In this document: positions 1-6,970 of the stretch, one piece after another
How positions within the stretch are numbered: position 1 is the first letter of the stretch
Layout: each line of letters starts with the position of its first letter
Origin: Acidobacteriota bacterium
GTDB lineage: Bacteria > Acidobacteriota > Terriglobia > Bryobacterales > Bryobacteraceae
Assembly: GCA_018268935.1 (NCBI GenBank)
Contig: JAFDVS010000124.1
Span: 1 to 43,119 of the forward strand
Reading direction: 5' to 3'
DNA length: 43,119 nucleotides
Position numbers and translations under genes: made by a program
The notes under the pieces: generated by a model
The model's input: the letters and a program-made list of their open reading frames with translations, nothing else
The model's database searches: none
What the model was told of the DNA's origin: nothing

Positions 1-455
1 GCCTCGGTCAGCGTCGTCGCATCCACAATCGCAAACGGTACGTCCAGAATCTTCGCCAGCGTCTGCGCCAGCAACGTCTTCCCCGTCCCCGTCGGCCCGA
101 TCAAAACAATATTCGACTTCGCCAGTTCCACCTCAGACGAACGCTGCTTGTTCATCTGTATCCGCTTATAGTGGTTGTAAACCGCTACCGCCAGCTTCTT
201 CTTGGTAGCTTCCTGCCCCACCACATACTGGTCGAGATACTCCTTCAGCTCCAGCGGCTTCGGAAGTTTGTGCGGCGCGCCATGCGAATGCTCCTGACGG
301 TCGTCCTCGAGAATCGAATTGCATACGGCGATGCATTCGTCGCAGATGTACGCCCGTGGATAATCGCTCGGGGAAGAGATCAGCTTTCCGACTACATCCT
401 GACTTTTGTGACAAAACGAACAACGAAGCGTATCGTCAGAAGTAGTACGTTTCAC
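1..455 (-). CDS. clpX: ATP-dependent Clp protease ATP-binding subunit ClpX (N-terminal part; C-terminus off the left edge)
   Basis: ClpX is the AAA+ unfoldase that feeds tagged proteins into the ClpP chamber in the cytoplasm. The first 151 codons are visible. Residues 12-41 form the N-terminal zinc-binding domain, with cysteines C12, C15, C38 and C41 (CSFC and CDEC). The family's DQYVVGQ segment follows, and then the Walker A motif GPTGTGKT near residue 120, just before the window ends. I chose the GTG at 453-455 because a GGGGGAG Shine-Dalgarno lies 9 bases upstream. A TTG eight codons further upstream is possible but has no such site. The usual partner clpP is not in the window; it could only be upstream, but the next gene there runs the other way. 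Identification is firm; the remaining part of the gene is unseen. Confidence 0.95.
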   Translation of the reverse strand, partial: MKRTTSDDTLRCSFCHKSQDVVGKLISSPSDYPRAYICDECIAVCNSILEDDRQEHSHGAPHKLPKPLELKEYLDQYVVGQEATKKKLAVAVYNHYKRIQMNKQRSSEVELAKSNIVLIGPTGTGKTLLAQTLAKILDVPFAIVDATTLTE

Positions 456-614
456 TTGGTTCGACTCCCCCGGGCCCAAAAGCCCAAAACCCTGTTCTGC
501 ATCTCTACGCTCTCATTATCTCCCTGAATCCTTCGAATGGCAATGCGTGATCTAACCCACGGAAATCCTCCCCGTCCGGTCCGCCCATCGTCTACAATCT
601 ACTAAGGAGCATTC

Positions 615-1577
615 ATGTCCCTTTCCCGCCGTCAATTCCTCGAAACCGCCGCTTTGGTCACCCCGATGTCCCTCGGCGCCGCCGTCGACGCCAAAACGGG
701 AATGCCCACTCGCATCCTTGGTAAGACCGGAGCCCGCGTCTCCGCCGTCGGTTTCGGCTGTGGCAGCCGCTTCCTCATGTACAAAGAGGAGGATCAGGCC
801 CTCGAAGCCCTCACCAAAGCCCTCGACATGGGGATCACCTACGTCGATACCGCCTTCTCCTACGGCAACGGGAAAAGCGAGGAGCGTGTCGGCAAAATCA
901 TGAAAACACGCCGCAAAGAGGTCTGGCTCGCAACCAAAGTCCAGGACCGCTCCTACGACGGCGCCATGCGCATCATCGAAGGCAGCCTGAAGCGCCTCCA
1001 GACCGATCAGGTCGACTTGCTCCACATCCACGCTCTCGGCGATGCCGACGATCTCAAGAAGGCGGAAGAAGGCGCCCTCAAGGCTCTCTACAAAGCCCGC
1101 GAACAGAAACTCACCCGCTTCATCGGCGTCACCTGCCATTCCGACCCCACTGTCCTCAAAACCGCCATCGAACGCCACGATTTCGATTGCACCCAGATGG
1201 CCCTCAACGCCGCCCGCGTCGGCATGCGCAACGGCAAAGGTGGCATGGAAATCAACGACGCCATGAAGGACAGCTTCGAACTGATCGCTCTTCCCGCCGC
1301 CCACAAGAAAAAGATGGGCGTCACCGCCATGAAAATCTTCGGCCAGGAAGGGCTCGTCGGCAAAGCCGCCGTCGACAAACTGATCCGCTATTCCCTCACC
1401 TTGCCCGTAGCCGCCGCCGTCCTTGGCATGCCCAAACTTGAGTTCCTCGACGAAAATATCCGCATCGCCAAGGCCTTCAAACCCCTCTCCAAGAGCGAGA
1501 TGCACTCCCTCAACGGAGACCTCAAACTAGCCAAGCTCGAACTCGACCAGTTCTTCGCCGATCACGTAGACGCCTAA
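615..1577 (+). CDS. Exported aldo/keto reductase
   Basis: This 320-residue protein belongs to the aldo/keto reductase superfamily, NADPH-dependent oxidoreductases with a TIM-barrel fold. The N-terminus reads SRRQFLETAALVTP, a twin-arginine signal typical of periplasmic redox enzymes. The barrel begins at about residue 30 (TRILGKTGARVSAVGFG). The expected catalytic set is present: Asp in YVDTAF, Tyr in SYGNG, Lys in ATKVQD and His in LLHIHAL. It appears to stand alone: clpX diverges to the left and the next gene to the right is convergent. Its substrate cannot be predicted. A related group of TAT-exported reductases is common in Solibacter-like genomes. The start fits well, with AAGGAG ending 6 bases before the ATG. 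Confidence 0.9.
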   Translation: MSLSRRQFLETAALVTPMSLGAAVDAKTGMPTRILGKTGARVSAVGFGCGSRFLMYKEEDQALEALTKALDMGITYVDTAFSYGNGKSEERVGKIMKTRRKEVWLATKVQDRSYDGAMRIIEGSLKRLQTDQVDLLHIHALGDADDLKKAEEGALKALYKAREQKLTRFIGVTCHSDPTVLKTAIERHDFDCTQMALNAARVGMRNGKGGMEINDAMKDSFELIALPAAHKKKMGVTAMKIFGQEGLVGKAAVDKLIRYSLTLPVAAAVLGMPKLEFLDENIRIAKAFKPLSKSEMHSLNGDLKLAKLELDQFFADHVDA

Positions 1578-1588
1578 AATCTAACTAG

Positions 1589-1618
1589 ATCCGTGCTCAT
1601 CTGTGTGAATCTGTGGCA
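1589..1618. repeat. Three tandem 10-base units, consensus ATCTGTGnnn
   Basis: Directly after the reductase gene three 10-base units follow one another: ATCCGTGCTC, ATCTGTGTGA and ATCTGTGGCA. I recall similar ATCCGTG/ATCTGTG strings between genes in Acidobacteria, Planctomycetes and Verrucomicrobia. That is memory, not a search. The function is unknown. Confidence 0.5.
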
Positions 1619-1671
1619 GATAACTCACTGCCCCTGGCGCGCCGTACACCCGTTCCGTCTCATCCACACAC

Positions 1672-1703
1672 AAAAAATGCCGGGCGCTGGTCGGGCGCCC
1701 GGC
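1672..1703 (-). terminator. Rho-independent terminator of the molybdopterin-binding gene
   Basis: A perfect 9-base-pair GC-only stem (GCCGGGCGC at 1679-1687 with GCGCCCGGC at 1695-1703) encloses a 7-base loop. On the minus strand it is followed by ATTTTTT (1672-1678). It lies about 60 bases beyond the stop of the gene at 1761-2732 and fits as its terminator. Confidence 0.8.
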
Positions 1704-1713
1704 TGAGGAGCAC

Positions 1714-1744
1714 CCACAAGCCGCTCGGAGGTAACGGCTTGTGG
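1714..1744. other. Second perfect hairpin in the same 3' region
   Basis: CCACAAGCCG (1714-1723) pairs perfectly over 10 bases with CGGCTTGTGG (1735-1744), with an 11-base loop that includes GGAGGTAA. It lies between the stop codon at 1761 and the terminator at 1672-1703. It has no T-run of its own. It may stabilise the 3' end of the transcript. Confidence 0.5.
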
Positions 1745-1760
1745 TAGTGGAGGAGAACGA

Positions 1761-2732
1761 CTAGGCCAACAATCCACCGTGCCCTAAACAGGCTATCTCC
1801 CAGCCTGACACCCTATACCGGGCGAGCACAGGTGGCAACACCATATCCACTACATTCGGTTTCGCCGAACGGAAACATCCCGGTGCCGAAATGATCGGGA
1901 CGTCCTCTTTATATCCTAGCAGAAATAGGTTGCCTGGCTCCACTGGCGCTAAGAACCTCTCCAGATGGCAGCCAATCTTGGCCATGGCCCGGCCTATCGT
2001 GTCCTCGGGACCCGCCGGCGCCGTTGTCGATGCAACTAATATCCCTGTGGGCTTCGCCCGCAGCAGATGCTGCAGCGATCGCGCCACGTTCCCTTCGTCC
2101 TCAACCGTCGCCAGTGCAAACGCCGGCCCTATCCCGTACTTCTCCAGACGCTGCCGCATGATACTGTCAAACAGTTGTTTCGCACGGTCCCCGCTCACTG
2201 GATCCGTGTATAACACCGCTACCACCGGCTCCTTGATCGGTCGCGCCTGCAGTATCGGCCCACGCTCCTTCAGTATCGAGATCACCGCATCCAGTTGCGC
2301 ATTCGATATCGCAAAGGGAGCGCTCTTCACCGTGCAGATCCGCTGCCCCGCTTTGGCAAAACTGAAGTTCGTCAGCGTGCTGATCACGATGCTCGCCGTG
2401 CAGTTGATCTGCTTCAACAATTCATCGTCCACCAGCACACAGCAGTCCTCAGTCGCCATCAGGTTCGCCCGGCCACCCGCCGCCAGACGAATCTCCACAC
2501 TCCCGCATCCCAATTCCCCCGCCACCATCATGACCGCGTTGTCTTCGGCGACTTCTCCCGCCTCCAACTCGGTCACCCATACATGTTCCATTCCCTCGTT
2601 CGCGAGCAATCGGACATCTTCTTCGCTGAGAATATGACCCTTTGCCAAAAGCTTTTTGCCGCCTGGGCGAAAGATCGTACAGCACAGGATACGTCCCATC
2701 GACTCCCTGACGTCAACGGTTTGTGCCTTCAT
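1761..2732 (-). CDS. Molybdopterin-binding protein (MoeA/MogA-like fold), orphan
   Basis: The 323-residue protein resembles the stand-alone molybdopterin-binding proteins related to MoeA and MoaB/Mog. The N-terminal 130 residues are like the MoeA linker region. Residues from about 165 on have the MoaB/Mog look: VVAVLYTDPVSGDR, then GILVASTTAPAGPEDTIG, then GNLFLLGYKEDVPIISAPGC. Such proteins bind the cofactor or its precursor, often beside molybdenum hydroxylase genes, but none is seen here. I chose the ATG at 2732 (MKAQTVDVRESMG) because GGGAG lies 10 bases upstream. An upstream ATG at 2783 would add 17 residues that do not look like part of the domain. It is transcribed alone and ends in a strong terminator. 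Confidence 0.7.
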   Translation of the reverse strand: MKAQTVDVRESMGRILCCTIFRPGGKKLLAKGHILSEEDVRLLANEGMEHVWVTELEAGEVAEDNAVMMVAGELGCGSVEIRLAAGGRANLMATEDCCVLVDDELLKQINCTASIVISTLTNFSFAKAGQRICTVKSAPFAISNAQLDAVISILKERGPILQARPIKEPVVAVLYTDPVSGDRAKQLFDSIMRQRLEKYGIGPAFALATVEDEGNVARSLQHLLRAKPTGILVASTTAPAGPEDTIGRAMAKIGCHLERFLAPVEPGNLFLLGYKEDVPIISAPGCFRSAKPNVVDMVLPPVLARYRVSGWEIACLGHGGLLA

Positions 2733-2856
2733 GAATCCTGACTCCCTTGTCAGAGCCAGCTCCACCGAGTGGCCCTGCAACATTAATACACTAACTTTAG
2801 TTGCAGGGGAACCAGATTTCTCTCACTTCCAGTCAATTTTTTTCCAAAACTACTCT

Positions 2857-3396
2857 TCAATGCTTCAAAACTGGCAGCCTTACCAGTTCCGCCACCATTG
2901 CATCCCGCCCTGGTGCAAACTTTGCATCGAGCGCCTTCAACATCGCGATTTCATCGCATGCCTGAAATTTCGGACACCGCAAGCAGTCTTTCCACGCCTT
3001 CAACGGCAACTCCCCACGATCCACTTCCCGGTACCCCATCTTCCGGAAGAACCCCGGAACATACGTAAACGCAAACAAACCATGGAGTTCAAACTCCTTC
3101 GCTTCCGCCTCCAGCGCCGCCATGATCCGCGCCCCGATCCCATGCTTCTGATACGCCGGATCCACCGCCAATGACCGAATTTCCGCCGCCTGCATCGTAT
3201 AGATGTGCAGCGCCCCGCATCCCACCACTTCCGATTCTCGCGTAATGAGCGTGAAGTCGCGAATGTTCTCCGCCATCTCCAGCTCCGTACGAGGCAGCAT
3301 GATCCCCCTCGAAGCAAACCCGTTGATCAGCCGCAAAAGGCCAGAAATGTCAGACAATGTGGCCTTTCGGTGTAGGAATTCTGGAAATTCTCCCAT
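2857..3396 (-). CDS. argA: Short-form N-acetylglutamate synthase (GNAT family)
   Basis: The enzyme transfers acetyl from acetyl-CoA to glutamate, the first step of arginine synthesis. At 179 residues it is the stand-alone acetyltransferase type, as in mycobacterial ArgA, without the kinase-like domain of the Escherichia coli enzyme. The family pattern is clear: NIRDF, VVGCGALHIY, AEIRSLAVDP, the acetyl-CoA loop QKHGIGARI, FFRKMGYREVD, and the ending DCLRCPKFQACDEIAM. It is the last gene of argC-argB-argA. Its ATG shares the A of the argB stop (TAATG), so the two are translationally coupled. The position beside argB and argC makes this role much more likely than an unrelated acetyltransferase. 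Confidence 0.85.
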   Translation of the reverse strand: MGEFPEFLHRKATLSDISGLLRLINGFASRGIMLPRTELEMAENIRDFTLITRESEVVGCGALHIYTMQAAEIRSLAVDPAYQKHGIGARIMAALEAEAKEFELHGLFAFTYVPGFFRKMGYREVDRGELPLKAWKDCLRCPKFQACDEIAMLKALDAKFAPGRDAMVAELVRLPVLKH

Positions 3397-4172
3397 TACG
3401 CCCCCAATTCTCGTACTAGCCGCGTCCCAATCACCTCCCCGCCAAGCAGCCCCTCCACGACGCCTGCACGTGCCCCTGGCACGATCACAACTTCGCCAAC
3501 TCCTTGCGCCAACCCGTCACACGCCGCATTCAACTTCGCCTGCATCCCACCCGTCGCAATCCCATCCGCAATCAGCTTCTGACAGCCCGCCGGCGTCAAC
3601 ACCGGGATCAATCCTTCCGGCCCCTTCACACCGTCCACGTCCGTCAAAAAGAAGAGCCGGTCCGCGCCGAAACCCGCCGCGCAGGCCACCGCCATCTGAT
3701 CCGCATTCACATTGTAGATCCGCCCCTCCTCATCCCCGGCCACGCAAGCCACCACCGGCAGGAAACCGTTAGAAGCTAGAAGATGCAGCACATCTCCATT
3801 GGAGTGTGTAACCTGGCCAACGGCGCCCAGATCCTCCCGCAGTTGCCGCGCCGTCGCAATGTTCGCATCAATCCCCGTCAGTCCCACCGCCCGCGCGCCT
3901 GCCTTCACAAACGACGCCACCAGTTCGTGGTTCACTGTCCCGGCGAATACCTTCAGCACGGCGTCCACAACTTCCGGAGTCGTCACCCGCAGCCCATCCA
4001 CAAACTTGCTCTCCACCCCGCGCTCGGCCAGGAACCGCGTCATCTGCTTCCCGCCCCCATGCACCACTACCATCTCCACTTTCTTCGAAACGGCAGCCAG
4101 TTCCCGCGTCAGCCGCTCCCGGCTCTCCACTACATCCAGCAGCGTCCCACCCAGCTTCACCAGGATCTTCAC
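3396..4172 (-). CDS. argB: Acetylglutamate kinase
   Basis: ArgB phosphorylates N-acetylglutamate in the second step of arginine synthesis and is often the feedback-controlled step. The 258-residue protein shows the amino acid kinase fold: VKLGGTLLD at the N-terminus with catalytic Lys6, the glycine loop VVVHGGGKQ at about 36-44, the substrate segment NVNADQMA, LTDVDGVKG, and GGMQAKLNAA with the second catalytic lysine. The length is that of the short, E. coli-like class. It overlaps argC by 4 bases (ATGA) and argA by one base. It appears to lack the N-terminal helix of the arginine-inhibited hexameric kinases, so feedback control by arginine is doubtful. Confidence 0.96.
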   Translation of the reverse strand: MKILVKLGGTLLDVVESRERLTRELAAVSKKVEMVVVHGGGKQMTRFLAERGVESKFVDGLRVTTPEVVDAVLKVFAGTVNHELVASFVKAGARAVGLTGIDANIATARQLREDLGAVGQVTHSNGDVLHLLASNGFLPVVACVAGDEEGRIYNVNADQMAVACAAGFGADRLFFLTDVDGVKGPEGLIPVLTPAGCQKLIADGIATGGMQAKLNAACDGLAQGVGEVVIVPGARAGVVEGLLGGEVIGTRLVRELGA

Positions 4173-5176
4173 AGCAATCCCTCCGCCTCAGGTAACCCAA
4201 GCACTAGATTCATGTTCTGCACCGCCTGTCCCGCGGCCCCTTTCCCCAGGTTGTCAATCGTACTCACGATTACCGTTCGTCGGGAATACGCGTCCCATTT
4301 CAATCCAATGTCGCAAAAATTCGTCCGCTGTACGGCCGCCAGATCCGGAACCTTCCCCGGCGCGTAGATCCGCACAAATGGGCTATCTGCATAGAAACGC
4401 TGGCAGATGTCGACCAGTTCCTGTGCCGATCCGATGTTCACCGTCCGCAGGTAGATCGTTTCCAGAATCCCCCGGTGCAGCGGCAGCAAATGTGCAGTGA
4501 AGCTGAATTCTGGTTCATTCAGCTCACTATTCATCAAAACTTCCGGCACGTGCCGATGATCAAGTATCGAATATGCGGAGAAATTCTCCGTCACCTCGCA
4601 GTAGCTCGTTTTCAGGCTTGGCTTCCGCCCCGCCCCGCTCACCCCCGACTTCGCATCGCAGACCACTCCATAATCCTTGTCCACAACGCCGGCCGCCACC
4701 AGCGGCCGCAGCGCCAGGTTCGCCGCCGTCGGATAACACCCCGGATTCGAAATCAGCCGCGCCCCCGCTATCCGCTCCCGGTAAAACTCCGGCAAACCGT
4801 ATACCGCCTCTTCCAACAGCCCGCCCTGCGTGTGCTCTTCCTTGTACCAGCGCTTGTAGTTCTCCACCGTCCGCAGCCGGAACGCGCCGCTTAGATCGAT
4901 CACCTTCGCCCCAGCCTCCAGCAGCCACGGCGTCACGTCCATCGACACCTCCGGCGGAGTCGCCAGAAACACCACGTCCAGTTTGGCCTCTCGCACCGCT
5001 TCCGCCGTGCACGCAATCCGAGCCGGTCCCTCATACCCGATTGGCCGCGGCCGGTCCTGCGAATCCGCCCGATGCTCCATCAGGTACGGCGTCACATGCC
5101 CGTGCTTCTCCAGTATCCCAACCAGTTCTTCCCCGCTATACCCGCGGAACCCGACAATACCCGCTCGATACGACAT
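4169..5176 (-). CDS. argC: N-acetyl-gamma-glutamyl-phosphate reductase
   Basis: ArgC reduces N-acetylglutamyl phosphate to the semialdehyde with NADPH, the third step of arginine synthesis. The 335-residue protein has the dinucleotide loop GIVGFRGYSGEEL at 6-18, the segment LATPPEVS, and the catalytic cysteine Cys147 in SNPGCYPT. KSGVSGAGRKP and the partner histidine region HLLPLHRGI are also present, and the C-terminus is typical (DNLGKGAAGQAVQNMN). It is the promoter-proximal gene of argC-argB-argA. No clear Shine-Dalgarno precedes the ATG at 5176. A 10-base inverted repeat begins only 10 bases upstream of it, inside two ARG-box-like sites, which suggests repressor control of both transcription and initiation. 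Confidence 0.96.
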   Translation of the reverse strand: MSYRAGIVGFRGYSGEELVGILEKHGHVTPYLMEHRADSQDRPRPIGYEGPARIACTAEAVREAKLDVVFLATPPEVSMDVTPWLLEAGAKVIDLSGAFRLRTVENYKRWYKEEHTQGGLLEEAVYGLPEFYRERIAGARLISNPGCYPTAANLALRPLVAAGVVDKDYGVVCDAKSGVSGAGRKPSLKTSYCEVTENFSAYSILDHRHVPEVLMNSELNEPEFSFTAHLLPLHRGILETIYLRTVNIGSAQELVDICQRFYADSPFVRIYAPGKVPDLAAVQRTNFCDIGLKWDAYSRRTVIVSTIDNLGKGAAGQAVQNMNLVLGLPEAEGLL

Positions 5177-5181
5177 AGTAG

Positions 5182-5215
5182 TGATTAATTATTCAGCCTC
5201 GTGAATAATTATACC
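5182..5215 (-). promoter_or_regulatory. Tandem ARG-box-like operator over the argC -10 element
   Basis: Two 14-base matches to the ArgR half-site pair TGAATWWWWATTCA lie just upstream of argC. The one at 5182-5195 (TGATTAATTATTCA) agrees at 13 of 14 positions and that at 5202-5215 (TGAATAATTATACC) at 12 of 14. Their centres are 20 bases apart, close to the 20-21 bases of E. coli tandem boxes. Together they form a perfect 10-base inverted repeat (5186-5195 and 5202-5211). The minus-strand -10 hexamer TATAAT (5208-5213) lies inside the second box. No good -35 was found. The ArgR assignment is inference from this match and from gene context. Confidence 0.6.
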
Positions 5216-5245
5216 ATCACCGCTGTTCGGTAGTGTCCGTCGGTT

Positions 5246-5455
5246 GTGTTGGTTGTTTATGCAGGGGACGCTGTAGCTACTGGTATAATGCTCCTCGACT
5301 TCGATGCAAGCAGCCGCAAGAACCATAGATTACACCACTTGGTTGGATGCGAGCTGACCATACTAACAATCCTCCTGGCGATCACGGCGGCAATCATCGG
5401 TATCGTTGCAGTTTGGGGCTTAGGGAGGCGCTTCCTTCGACGCCGCACTCCTTGA
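5246..5455 (+). CDS. Possible small single-pass membrane protein (uncertain)
   Basis: A 69-codon reading frame starts at GTG 5246, or 55 codons from ATG 5288. It encodes one hydrophobic segment (about residues 36-58, ELTILTILLAITAAIIG) followed by a positively charged end (GRRFLRRRTP), a plausible inside-positive membrane anchor. I do not recognise it. Against it: no clear ribosome site, a TATAAT overlapping the ATG at 5288, and lower base-composition bias than neighbouring genes. It converges with the membrane gene ending at 5457. Confidence 0.3.
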   Translation: MLVVYAGDAVATGIMLLDFDASSRKNHRLHHLVGCELTILTILLAITAAIIGIVAVWGLGRRFLRRRTP

Positions 5456-5456
5456 C

Positions 5457-6086
5457 TCATGCAAGGAGATGCGAGAGCCTTCCACCGCAGAGCGACTGCA
5501 CTTCCATCCGCCCAATCGCAAGATAGTAAAGTACGACACCGAGAAACCCGGCAGGGACGTCCAAAAGATCAGGTTTGTTGTCGAACGGCATTGGACAAGT
5601 CTCCAATATCACAATCAACAGCAAACCCACTACGAGCGCTAGCTCAGCCGAATGTTGCCTGAGCTTTTGCGGCAGGAAGAAAATGAGTAGACCAAGAGGA
5701 ACTGAGTAGAACATCACGCCCCAAGCGAAGTCACCGAAGTTCTCGTCGAGCCCATTGGACCAAGCGGCATTCGGGAAGAAGATCCGATTCTTGCTCAACC
5801 ACCAGAGGAAGAATGGGCCGATCAGGAACGGATAGAGTTTCTTCTCAGCATTGGGAGTATCAGAAAATACCTTCACCGATACGATTGTCGCCACGATGAT
5901 GATAAGAAGGAGCACCACCAGTCCCACGGAAATGAACTCACCCGTTGTGGCGAAGGGCACCTTTCCATTGCGAACAATGCCGTGACGGAACCCCCAGACA
6001 TTGATCCCGAACAGCAGCATCACTTGCGCGGCAAAGCGAACGCCCCCCGCATCCCATTGAGACCTTTCCGAAGCAATGTTCTTCAA
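5457..6086 (-). CDS. Hypothetical multi-pass membrane protein
   Basis: I do not recognise this 209-residue protein. It has four to five hydrophobic segments: about 19-34, 53-72, 86-97, 122-139 and 150-163, with a further one near 178-190. The TTG at 6086 overlaps the stop of an upstream frame (TTGA). The first ATG in frame is at 6020 (MLLFGINVWGF), so the true start could be there. Codon use is less GC-biased than in the biosynthetic genes nearby, which fits a poorly conserved accessory gene. It converges with the small frame at 5246-5455. Confidence 0.55.
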   Translation of the reverse strand: MKNIASERSQWDAGGVRFAAQVMLLFGINVWGFRHGIVRNGKVPFATTGEFISVGLVVLLLIIIVATIVSVKVFSDTPNAEKKLYPFLIGPFFLWWLSKNRIFFPNAAWSNGLDENFGDFAWGVMFYSVPLGLLIFFLPQKLRQHSAELALVVGLLLIVILETCPMPFDNKPDLLDVPAGFLGVVLYYLAIGRMEVQSLCGGRLSHLLA

Positions 6087-6482
6087 TGTTGCAGTCTACC
6101 AGATGGCATGTGGCGAACCGGGCGCCGATCGCGGTGCGGAGCGAACGGTGGATCGGTGAGCTGAGCGAGAGGCGGAAGAACTACGTCCTCCTGAAGATGA
6201 CCGAGGTGAACGACGAAAGGCACCAACAGCATGATGATCATCAAAAGGGCTGCGGTGTCCTTAGGTAGGGAGCCCAAGGTCAGGCAAAGCTCGTAAACCG
6301 GCTGGGTGGAGCAATGCTCCAGTGCCGAAGCCTCTGAGTTCTTCTCCGAACCGTGACCCCCTATACGGTGTGAGCATGTCAACGGTGGCGCATAAGGCCC
6401 AGGCAACTGGAAGAACCGACAGCAAAAAACAAATCATATATAGAGAGGCGGCAGCGAGCTCTAAAGCAGTGAACGCAAGCAA
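6083..6482 (-). pseudogene. Probable decayed small membrane-protein locus
   Basis: No single reading frame covers this stretch, but two partly overlapping minus-strand frames both look like pieces of a membrane protein. The first, 6261-6482 from TTG, holds a membrane segment (SLYMICFLLSVLPVAWAL). The second, 6083-6406, holds another (ALLMIIMLLVPFVVHLGHL) and ends in the TTGA overlap with the next gene. Joining them would need one frameshift near 6300-6400. I infer a broken gene or a sequencing error; alternatively the second frame is a separate small gene. Otherwise 6087-6525 holds nothing I can support. Confidence 0.3.
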
Positions 6483-6525
6483 CTCTTACCGTCCACTCTT
6501 TACCCTGCCATATCCCTCCTCGTTA

Positions 6526-6963
6526 TCAGGTATGTTTTAACAGCGACGGGGACACTCTGTGCTCAGGATCCCACCACAGCACCGCAAGCACAGCCTCAGA
6601 TCGGATACCCCAAATCCGCTCAGCCCCACTAAGACGCAAAGATACCAGTTCCTCCGTCAGCAGTCGAAGCTCTCGAAGCCGCTTCTGTGCATCCTGACAT
6701 AAATCGGTAACAACAACGGAATGGTTCCGCTTGCGGTCTCGTACCAGAATGTCGTTCCACGTCCGTGTCTCAAACTGGCCAAGCTTCTCCCGAATCTCAA
6801 AGACTTTCGGCCCAGATAGGCCATGCCATCCAAAGGGATCAACGAATTCCATTCGTCCGATCTGCCATGAAGGGAATTGTTGATTGAACGAAGTTGGATC
6901 CACAACCACTCGCGGCGTTTTGATTGGCCGAACGACAAACTCGGTCTTCGGTTTTTTCGACAT
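6526..6963 (-). CDS. Candidate toxin partner of the DUF4065 antitoxin
   Basis: This 145-residue protein follows the DUF4065 gene with a 7-base gap and is surely co-transcribed. Toxin genes usually sit in this position. The N-terminal half is polar. The middle (DAQKRLRELRLLTEELVSLRLSG) looks like a helix. The end reads ERIWGIRSEAVLAVLWWDPEHRVSPSLLKHT: a Trp-rich strand, then a DP-H motif, and a final KHT. I recall that ending from small unnamed proteins that may have a RelE-like fold. This is inference; catalytic residues cannot be named. I prefer the ATG at 6963 (MSKKPKTEF) to one 23 codons upstream inside the antitoxin gene. Confidence 0.55.
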   Translation of the reverse strand: MSKKPKTEFVVRPIKTPRVVVDPTSFNQQFPSWQIGRMEFVDPFGWHGLSGPKVFEIREKLGQFETRTWNDILVRDRKRNHSVVVTDLCQDAQKRLRELRLLTEELVSLRLSGAERIWGIRSEAVLAVLWWDPEHRVSPSLLKHT

Positions 6964-6970
6964 GAATCCG

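Noticed and set aside
345..370. DnaA-box-like CGTGGATAA as an origin signal for the skew change
   Set aside because: One imperfect box inside clpX, far from the bias change; no cluster found.
456..480. tRNA T-arm-like string (GGTTCGACTCC) near the clpX start
   Set aside because: No acceptor or anticodon arm pairs with it; on the minus strand it is the clpX ribosome site region.
552..1505. Long minus-strand open frame (317 codons) opposite the aldo/keto reductase
   Set aside because: It mirrors the reductase codon pattern (Gly/Ala/Asp/Glu-rich, no domain). The plus-strand protein is a clear enzyme.
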